Source of the DNA: Enoplolaimus lenunculus | Lineage: Eukaryota > Nematoda > Enoplea > Enoplida > Thoracostomopsidae | Assembly: GCA_030248215.1 (NCBI GenBank) | Contig: JASANG010002804.1 | Span: 1-64,000, forward strand | Reading direction: 5' to 3' | DNA: 64,000 nt | Translations under genes and position numbers: made by a program | Notes under the pieces: model-generated | Told to the model about the DNA's origin: nothing | Seen by the model: only the letters and a program-made list of their open reading frames with translations | Database searches by the model: none | Part shown: one piece after another, positions 26,001 to 36,982 of the stretch | Numbering within the stretch: position 1 is the stretch's first letter | Layout: each line of letters begins with the position of its first letter

Positions 26001-26444
26001 GGTTTAAGTTTAAGATTAAATTACTTAGCTAATACTAAAATGGCTATTTCGAAAAAATATAGAATTTCTTCAGATACGCAACAGCGGCACGTTCATAGGT
26101 TTTAAAATTTTAAAAAACCGATTTATCCAGCCAAAAAATCTTCTTGAAAGACTAAGTTCCAGTATCGACAGAAAGGCGATAAAGTTTGAAGTATTTTCTG
26201 TTATCCCAAATTAAAAAACTATAACATATTTTTGTCTTTCTGCTCAATACCTCTATTATATTTCACACCTAAATTTGAATTTTTGAAACTAATACGTTTT
26301 GCAACATGGAACCCAAGCTCTATTCTATTTGCTAACACTGTTCTGCAACTCAAAAACTTATTCAGATAAAGGACCAATTGTACTTGACGGGCGAAACAAC
26401 GATACGACATACGTAGCAGCATCACTCACAGGACTGCAACATAT

Positions 26445-26490
<46 letters not shown>

Positions 26491-29400
26491 AGACAACAAC
26501 AATCGCAACAACAAAACAAAGCAACTCAGCACAAGCGTTCAACACATTTCGAGCGACCAGTAACATTCAACGAACTCAAGCGAATTTGTTGCTATTTGGG
26601 ATGCGAATTAACGGATTTTATGATGTTTTGCGCACCGTTTTAGACACGAAATCAGTGATTTTTTGCTAAATTTCAGGAATCCAAACGGGCAGTTACGGTT
26701 TTTGAATTTTTTGTATTCATTTTTTAGATCAAACATCTCGCTGGGGTCGTTCTTGTGTTCAGATAGGTCATTTATACCTGATCTTTAAGCATCTTTTATA
26801 GTTTTAGTGCTACTTTTTTTAAAACACCGTTATGTATATTTTACACGAGTTTATGGATTGCATTCTCAAAGTGTACTTTTCCGTTCATAGGCGACACGTT
26901 AAAGCAATCATGTTAAATACAGCAAAAGTTTTACACAGACAGTACCAGGAAAAGCCCGCAGTGCCGGCTCACCTTGCCCAGGGGGGGCTTAAAACTTTTA
27001 AGAGGCACATACAATGGTTTTCAATGACTTACAATCAAGGTTCAAAATTTTCTAAGGGGACCAAAAATTTTTCTATGTTCGTTTCAAAGTTAAGTAGCGT
27101 GAATGTTTTGCATACCATTTTTCGTTTACAAACTTTCAAAGCAGGCCTGTAGCCAACTCACCTTGCTAGGGGGGGCTAGAAATTTTCAGGATGGGCATTT
27201 AAAGGTTTTTCTTGCGGTAAAATTGGTACAAGCAAAAAAAATGCCACTGAGAGAAGCGAATTTTGCCAGTTTTGTGGATTTAGGGCTACACATTTGGGGG
27301 TTAGGAATAGGCTCGGATGGCCATTGTTCTCAATATACTGACCACTTCAGTAGTTTTAGCACAATAATATTTTATAAAATAATAAACAGTAGGATATAAA
27401 TGTGTAAAATATATAACAAAATATATAAAACAAAAACTAATATATAGCCTATTACCTACATGTATGTTATGCATGTGTGTTTCATTGAGTATAAATTACG
27501 ATGGTTTGTAGGCAAGGAGAACCAGCGTGGCTCGATCTTTAAATAAAATTTGTTTCCCCCCCGTAAAGTTTGCCATCCCTAAAACGGCAACAACAAATAT
27601 ATTCAACTGGTTTATTTAGCCATAATAATTTTTATCCGTGTCTTAGTTTTTTTGTGGTATTTAAATAAGGCTTTTAAAAATAAATTTTGTGTGGAATTCG
27701 ACTAAAAATCAGCAAAAAAATAACACGAAACAAATGTATTAAATAGAAAAGCATAACATTACAAGCACTCGTCAGTATTATTGTCTACATACAAACAATC
27801 GTTATACTTTATCAAATTTAAGTTCAACTTTATCAATAAATATGTGACCGAATAAGTAATATTTTTCGCAATTTCTATTCTGGGCTAATTTCTAGCAAAC
27901 AGTGCACTAAACGAAATTGTAGAGTTCGCAGAGGTGTAAGTAGGTAAAGATTTTTTTACCCGCGCTGCGTTTTACCGGCGGAAATTTTATTTTTTTACCC
28001 GTAGGTATACCCGTGTAAAATTTCTTTACCCGCTACCCGCCTTTATCCGCGCAATATTCCTTCACCATTACCCGCCTTTACCAGCCGTTTTTTTTTCTTC
28101 TGCGATATTTTTCACTCATAGCGTAAAAACCGTTTAAACATTCATGTTTTTTACATTATTCTGGTTTCAAGTTTTTTAAGGAAATCTACGCAGGAAAAGA
28201 ATCACAACTTTTAACCTGTGATTTGAATGTCTTTACCCGCAGGTATACCGGCGTCAAAATTGTTTTACCTGTTTCGCATTTACACACGGGTACCCGCGTC
28301 TGGCGTGCAGCTCTGGTTCGCACCCAAATATAAAAAATTGACTTACCGCATTTAAGTAGTTACCAACCGCCAGTACAATTGACATCACTTCAGCAATTCG
28401 ATTGTTTGACTTCAACTCTGAAAAAATATTAAAATGAAAACGTTAATTTGAAACTTTTTTTAGCAATTAAGCTAAACCAAAACAACTTGATGCTAACATT
28501 TTCCTAACGATATATCCTGTTGCGACTTGAAAGCACAATGGTTTTCTCACTCGCTACGCTCACTCGTAAAAATATTATCTTCGAGTTATACGTTTCCCAA
28601 GTGAAATCTTGAGCATACAATTGATTTACAATGTCCTGGCCCCCAAAAGCATAAGCATACTGAAATAAAACTAAGTTTAATTACAACTTTGCGTTTATTG
28701 CTAAGAATAAACATATCCAGTAGAACATCTGTGCACAACTGGTGCTAGAAAATAACCAAAAAAATGCTAATGTTGCATTGTATTATGATGTAACCAAAAC
28801 TATAAAAAATGTCGATTTAAAATCGAACCTAACTGGCGAAAAGGTTTGCAACCGATTTACAAATACGGTATAAACTAACCTCTGGCAGCGGCTAACACCA
28901 AATCAATTGAAGGTTTAATGTAATCAACTGACGATGTAAATTCTTCGCGTAACAGTAAACATTCGGTACGAAGACGATAACTGAAACAAAATTTAGAAAT
29001 TTGAGACCAAAGTTAGCAATAAAAAATATACGTCAAAAGAATTTTGCATGATTTTTAAATTCAAGATTTTGAAATAATTGTATGTGTACATATATTTATA
29101 TATATACATATTTTATATATATAATATATATAATATATATACTTATTTTATATATAAAAAAGTCTTGAAGTTGCAATCAGCGTTACTGCACAAAATTAGC
29201 TAAACGTTTAGTGCTTCGCAAGGTTTAAAGTTGTGTTGCAGTATTAATAATTTCGTCAAACTGCACAACAAAACAAATGACATGGTATACACAAGTTATT
29301 GCAAATTATGCAAAAAACAATTCGAACTGCCTCAAACCTTTATACGCAGAGTTTATGCAGAAATTTAGCCCTTTCTCACATGAATATTTTCTATTTCCCA

Positions 29401-32400
29401 TGAGACCTACTTTTATGCTAGGATTCGAACTCCAGTGACTGGAGTGGGAGGCGTATACCATCACCACTCAGCTATAGGAGCTTGACGCTCGAGCCCGATG
29501 GGGCTCTCACGTCTTGTGGTAATTTAGTACTATGTATACGTGTAGCAATTGTTAAACACGGTGCGATATATATTATTTACCGTATATACACTGCGCTGAG
29601 TTGCCTATAGGCAACTCAATGTGAGAAGGGGTTAAAGTTTCGCTAATTCGACAAATTAATTTTACTGTAAATTTTTACCATGGAACTTTAATTAAATCCA
29701 AGAAAAATCGTTCTGCATTGCCAAGCTTCGACTGATCTCCTACGTAACTGTTCAGTGTTTCAATCTGAAAAATAAGTATTAATATTAATTTAAAGTGATT
29801 AACTTAATTTTTACAATGGTAAATAATTAAGCTGCAATTTGCGCGTGCAAACTTTGTTCGAAAAGCCTGTCACAAAACGTGCAATTGTAAGTTCGCGCTG
29901 TCAAAACTCGCATATGACTGCTTGCATCTACAAGTTCTAATTGCAAAACCTCGCACGCTTTAGGTCCAAACAATGCTAATCAACTAGTAAATAAAATCTT
30001 TCGTATCCCAAAATTATAGATATATAATACAAATGGTTTCAATCTGAAAGGAAAGCTTACCTCTTCAAGTTCGGGCAATATTTTCATAAGCCCTTTCAAC
30101 TTTTCGAGGCCAATTTGAACGCTTTTTCCTTCGGTTAGCATATTGAGCAAATCTTCGACTCCTCTATAAAAACAGTTTGGCGAATCTTAGCACCAAGAGA
30201 TGCAACATTGGCACAAAGAGTTGCAAGATTGAAATTTAACACTATTGCTTGCAGATTTTAAACGAAAGTCGCGGACAATAGATAGATAAATAGATTGATA
30301 TCAATTGAAAGATACCGGGTTTAGAGACACAGTTGGTCGTTCACATATTCTCTGAAAACTGGAATGTCTGTGCTAAAATCTTGACGACTCTATCGCAAAC
30401 CCACAACGATTTTCGCGTTTTGAAAAAAATAGCGCTTATATTGGTGCTAAAACAGTGCTTTATCAATCGGTTAACATGTGTGTGTTTATGAACTGAGCAT
30501 TAATTAAACTTAATGTGCAAAAGTTAATTGTAAAAATACAATATTATATGGTTTTGCCGTTACTTTTTTCGAGAAATTTTTTACGTAAATTTAGGCTCAT
30601 CGCTAGACCACAGAACGTTCATAACGCCTGCTTTGCACTTTTTCAGTTTAACACAGCATTAAAACAGCTATTCTATAACATTCATGGGAACGAAATTTAA
30701 ATGTTTCAATGAACTGTTTACCTTCAGATAGAACCTACTCTAAAATTTAATAGCCATGCTTTTGACCGAATATAACGAAAAATAGAGACAAACAAAAATT
30801 AAAAACCTTAAAGTTGCTTACCCTCTGAATTGTTTTAAAAATATATTGACATTGAGGCTTCGTTTTGGGTCGAGCAAATTGACTTCGTTCCCGCCGTCGG
30901 CCTTTTTCCGCCGTTCTAGAGTGCCGCTGCCGCTCAGGCCATAAGACGCGCCATCTGCGGTCCCGTTTGATCCTACATGGGACGCGCTATCAGTGTTGCC
31001 GTTGGGAGTGGACGTATCTTGACCGAACCAAAGTTCCAATTCTTCAAAATCAAGACATTTTGCGGTTGCGCTTATTCGCTGGGCGGCCTTTGCCCATAAA
31101 TTTTCTCGGCCTTGGATTACCTGAAAATGTAAAATGTCTGAATAAAATATTCGCAAGCAGTTGCGACTTAAAGTACAACTTGTATGCTATGGATCACGAA
31201 ATTAATTAAAATCGAAACAGTTTAGTTCAATCGAGTTTGGATTGTAACACCTAATTAGGTTAATATACTATATATGTTTTAAGTAAACTGAAAATGACAC
31301 TAGAATAGTGAGGTAATTCTCTGTTGGGTAATTTCAGTCTTGTCCTAGGTAAATAAATAGTAATATAACTGTCAGTCTATGATGATACCGTGTGATTAGG
31401 TTTTTAAATATTATATTTTATTTGTTTTATTTATCACAAATTCATGCTCAAAAAATGTTTTTCAATTTCTAAAATTAGCTTTTCCATAATTTTCCAAATT
31501 CAGTTATTGGCCAAATATTCGAGGGCAATTGTTACTGACGTAACGTGTATATATCTTTGTGACAAACATACACCACTGCAGCTACTTAATCATCTTTACC
31601 ACAAACCGAAATGCTACGTTTTACCTTTGAAACCGGAACTTTATTCCACGGCAAATTTCTCAGTTTAAATCGAGGTTGTGGCAGCTCAGCGGTCGAGGGT
31701 AACTTTCCGGAATCTGACGGCCTTAAATCTTCGCTGTCGTCTGCCGGAGTTTTACCCTTGAAACCATTCGACCCAGGACTTCCACTCCATAAGGACGACT
31801 GTGATAAAGCTCCAGGTAGGGGAGGGGGTGCAAAACCTTCGGGTGGACTAGTCGGTTGCAACTTTAGCGAGCTAGGTGGAATTGGTTTAAGACAACCGTG
31901 GTTGGAGCTAGGCGATTTAGCGGAGTCTATTACTTGTCTAGATCTGCGCTGAATTTCAGCTGAAAATGTTCCTACGCCAGCGCTTGAACTAGGGCTAGCA
32001 GACATGTCGCTGCTAGCATCTTCACAACTTGTCTGGGCGACGCGGATTGTGCCACTCTTGCGCGCAGGAGTGGAACAAACCGGTAGGGGTGGTGGAATAG
32101 GTGGGGGTACGTTTAACGGTGTGGACCCTCGTTCACCAGAAGTAACTGCGGTCAGTGCGCTTAGGGGCGGAGGCAAGGGAGGAGCAGGCAATGAACTGGA
32201 GATCAACTCGTTGTTCTCCGAAGAATTCTGAAGAGAAAATGACGTATGGCAACTACAAGAACAATTAGGGCTTGTTGGAGTAGACATCGAAGCTGACGAA
32301 ACGTTGTTGCTGTCATCCAAAAGTGTTCGTGAAATGTTCGAAGTTTTGTCAACGTTTTTATATGGGGATGTGTAAGTAATAGGGTTACGATTGCCAACGG

Positions 32401-35400
32401 TGTGGGGGCGATGAAACTGGTTGCTATGTAAATGGAGCAACAGGGACGCTTCTTCGCGAGTTTCGATCAATTTTGCTTTACCGATGAGATTTTCAGCAAG
32501 TTCCCAAGCAATGTCCGACCATTGATCGCTCGGATCAAGTTGAAGTAGATGTTGCAGCAGCGTGAGAAAATGCAATTCCTGAGGTGAGTTGCTGACCTAA
32601 AAATATAAAAATTGTTAAAGCAAGACATACTTTGACTTAATGATGTTAAACTTTTCCATATCAATAATGTGATATACTATGAGCAACTCAGCGCAAACTG
32701 AACACACGAACTCATACGCAATGCGTAGTATTTAACAATTATTCCTCGTACACACAATATAGCATTTCGACAAGACCTGATACCCTCTCGAACCTTAAGC
32801 CTAAGTTCATATAGCTGTGTACGGATGGTACACACTTTTCACATGAAAGTCTGTGGTTCGAATCCTAGCTTGAAACTGGATCTCAGATGAAAAAATAAAT
32901 TGTCATGAGAGAAACGGTTAAAAATGTTAAAAGGAGATAATTAGCGGCACAGTACTTGAATGCCTAGGCTTAGCACAGATGATGGCATTTTAGTTTTGAT
33001 CCTATTCTGAACAGAAGTACACCACAGAACTGCAGCTTAGCGTTGCGTTTAAGTGACCGTAAACCTGATTAATTCTTGAAAGGGGTTAACTTGACGCAAT
33101 ACCGTTTGAAGGAAACGACACCGGGAAGCTAAATTGAAACTTTGTTACGAAAATATCTTTATTAAGTAACTCAGATTTTTGACAGATAAGTACGATAAGT
33201 GATAAAAGAGTTGAGTTGTTCAAATTAATGCGCGTTTTTGAAAATAGCAAATTTTCGCTTATCACACGTGAATTACAGGAAATTTGGAGTATTTCATCAA
33301 CTAAAACAATACAAATTTCGAAGCGGTAATAATCAATGGCGGATCCACGGGGGGCCACCCCGGCCGTGGGGCCCCCCAACAGCATCTCGACTAAAAATTA
33401 TATAGTGTCAATTGCTGTTCTACGCTGTTTATTTCTCTGTTTTATACACAATAGTATAAGCACGCTTTAAAGTTTCTTGGCCCTGGAGTCATTTATGCCT
33501 ACAATTAGGGATAATAGACATTTATGGACTCTAAACAAGGGCTTAAGGACTCTACCCCTTACGAATTCTTATTAGGGATACGGACTCCTATTAATTGGGA
33601 CTCAAATTGGGGACCCCGCTCTTATTTGGGTCACTACAGTATGGGTCAAAAATAAGTTTATTACCTGTGAAATTTTGCCCCCCCCCCATTTTGAGATCCT
33701 GGATCCGCCACAGGTCATAATGATTACAAAATTTGCCATGGCGTGTACCAAACTGTAAGAATGGCCGTAGGAGATCAGCCCCCCTGGAAAAATTTGACAA
33801 ATCCAAGAAAATTTTCAACTTTGCCTGTTAGTCATTGAAAATCCTTGTATACCCGTCCTGAAAATTTTCTGCACCCCATGATAGCAAGGTGAGACTCAGT
33901 GGCGGATCTAAAATTCCTGGTGAGGGGATGGATGCACAAGCACAAAATGTTAAGTTTTGGCACATGTTCATCCATACATATTTTTACGCGTATAAAAACG
34001 GCCACAAGTTACACACAAACTCATACGTATGCAAATATACTTTCCCTTGTTTTTAATTTTTTATCACCAGCATACGTCGATGGCCTGATACATACCGCAA
34101 TTCTGCTGTATCAGCCCTTATATAAGCTTATATATTTAAACACAGACCTAGAAAATGGTCAGAGCACATAGAAAACTAGTTGTGCTGAGTTTCAGGGCGA
34201 AGCAACTAAACAACTGTGAAATCTTGATATTGGAACACAAACTCGCATTGTAAGATTGATTTTAACCGTTAAAAAATTTACGCTCAGCAGCCGGTGGGGT
34301 GATACATCCGCCCATCCCCCCATGGATTCGCCCTTGGTGAACCTATCTTCGGCCTGACTAAAAGCCATACTTATTTTATACTAATAAATTTGTGTATGAA
34401 TTGTATCTAAGTTTGAACATTTAATGTTACCATGCATTTATTTACAAGTTCATATATAACTGAAATTAAGTTGCTATTTCACAAAATACCAACACCGACA
34501 TACGGTGGTGTGAATAGAAAATTTTTCAAGCCAAGTATTGTATTTCTCTATACTCCACCGTACTATTACTGCGGTGTTTTGTCTTTTCAGCAGCTAAAAC
34601 AGTTTAAAAAGTGAATTTTTTTAACCTTTTCCTACCTCTTGTAATCGCATTATGAATACTGATTTATGTTGACTTTTAAATTTACCAACTACCGCCGCGT
34701 GTCCATTTGAAAAGCTATCGATAACCAGTTGACAAATATTAAACGCTAAAACGCCGACAAAACGTAATTCGGGCATTCATCTAGCTGATTTGGACCGTAT
34801 GGTATGATTAAAAACAGGGCGAAATTGTGACAGCGGGCACCGCAGCCCTAAACGGATATCTTCATCGTCTCGGCCGATAACTACATCGACCACATTATAA
34901 AATGTATTGGTACGGGGAAAGTTTTCTTGGGTCGTATCTTCCTGCATCTTTTAGTAACAATTTCTGGATGCAGTTATGTAGAAACTAGAAGTACTCGGTA
35001 AAGTAGTAAAGACCTTAGGTGGTACGCAAATTGCCAATAATATAAAACCTATCATCATATAAAAGTTTTTACATATACCACGGCGTTCCTAATAAAATTT
35101 GCCGTGTATCATTCTTGATGTTATTTTTATGAACCATACATCCCTTTCGAAAATTCTTGCTACGTCTATGATTGCAGTGGAACAATGGCGGGATCAAAGA
35201 ATCTGAAGACTGGTCGCTATATACCACGGAATAAACCCCAAACACATTTTACTGGGGGTTGCTTACTTCAGTATCCCCTTTCGTGTGGATCCGCGCCTAC
35301 GTTTGGTAGTTTCAAGATATAAAGGAGGTAAATGTCACTAGACCATCCCGTTTTTCTAGCTGCTTTGCGTTTATTGTATTAACAAAGTCAACTTGAAATA

Positions 35401-36772
35401 CAAATAAAATAAAAACAAACAAAAGAAGAATGAAAAAATATGATAAATATTCGAAAAAGAAAGAGTGAAAAACTGTTTACTTATCACACTTGATTGGTGA
35501 AAAACAAAAACCTTTTTCTTCATGGTTGGTTTTGTATGGTTTCGCAATTGCTGTTTTCACTTAATATCACTCTAATAGTGTTTGAAGTGAGAAAAAATGA
35601 CAAATTTATGATGGATTCAGAACTTATGACAAATAAATGTTTTCAATTCGTAATACAAATGGAATCATTCAAAGTGTTACTACACTTTAACCTTGGACCG
35701 GATATGGGCACTTTTGCAGTTCCCGTTTGCCCATCAGTGGAAAAGTTTCCCCCGCCATAACTTGCTTTTCCTGCCGTTCCCCTGAACCCCCTGCGATCCG
35801 AAAGGTACTACGCAGGATGAGGCTGCCATCCCAAAAGACCCCTGCATTAAGCGCTCCTCAAACTTAAGGGCCAAAACCGTTCAAAACTACTTGAATAACT
35901 TTAGCTGTTTCAATAATAAAATGCTTAGTGCAGGGGGCTTGGGGGCGGTAGCGCCCCATCCTGTTTAGTACCTCTTTAAATCGCAGCGGGTTCATGGGGG
36001 CGGCAGCCGCCTGAGAAGCATAACGCAAAATTGACGCAAAAATTTTCTCATTAGAAACTAGTTTTTAAATCAGAAAAACAAAATATAAAATGTTATAAGT
36101 GAAAAAGTTTCCTACCCGCATTTGCGTAGTGTGGCGGAGAAACTCCTAAAGTGCCCGGATATGAATCATGTTGATAAATTTTTCGACCCGACGTGAAGCG
36201 TCAGGGGCGAAGATGTATGATAATGTTTGTTCCAACTTTTGTGTCTAGTAACATTGTTACGATGGCTGTTGGTGAGCATTGAAATTTAGTAGCTACCAGA
36301 GTTAGCAAGGACTGTTTACGATGGCGACAGGGGGAATATCCCCAAAATTCCTAAAAAGAAAACTCGAAACCAACACTTTTAGAAGCTGTAGAATAGCTCG
36401 CAGGGGTCGAAAAATTAAATATTTCTCACTCACATAACATCCTAGCTACGTTTCTAACCAGCGTTCGTTTTGAAATGCAAGTTACCATTGGAATAAAGCT
36501 TCGCAACGAAGAACTGTTACTAGTAATGCAGATCTAAGGCGATAGAGCTTTCCACCAGCGGTGACAAAGATGTTCGTTAATGGAATGGCACCCGCGACCC
36601 CCTTTTTCCCACGTAGTCGTGTGGCCCTGTTGAAATAAAACACAAACGTACAACTAACCTGCTTTAGTATCGCTTGAAACACATCAGTATGGCAGTTCAA
36701 ATTGAGATCGTTGCCTCTATTTTTGCCAGTTGATTTTCCATCAAAATCATGCATTGATTTTTGGCTATTATG

Positions 36773-36841
<69 letters not shown>

Positions 36842-36888
36842 GCTGCTGCTGCTGCTGTCGTCGTCGTTGTTGTTGGCGGTGGTGGTGG

Positions 36889-36928
<40 letters not shown>

Positions 36929-36939
36929 GCTGCTGTTGC

Positions 36940-36982
<43 letters not shown>

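Larger units (their letters stand above)
26644..28346. other. 3' part of the host intron after the insulin-like gene
   Basis: 1.7 kb. It holds two fragments of the GTAGCC MITE family (about 26953-27080 and 27142-27205) and a hAT-like element (27929-28315). No exon seen. Confidence 0.5.
28981..29678. other. Formin intron holding SINE A and an AT microsatellite
   Basis: 698 bp. AT microsatellite at 29084-29160; the SINE family A copy fills 29363-29637. Confidence 0.6.
32597..36658. other. Formin intron rich in mobile-element pieces
   Basis: 4.1 kb. It holds SINE A copy 3 (32682-32930), a GGCGGATCC-ended element (33334-33712) with MITE family 1 copy 4 inside it, a GTAGCC fragment (33770-33895), another GGCGGATC-ended stretch (33896-34336) and a 451-bp element with a 6-bp duplication (35706-36156). 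Exons 1 and 2 join directly across it. Confidence 0.6.
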
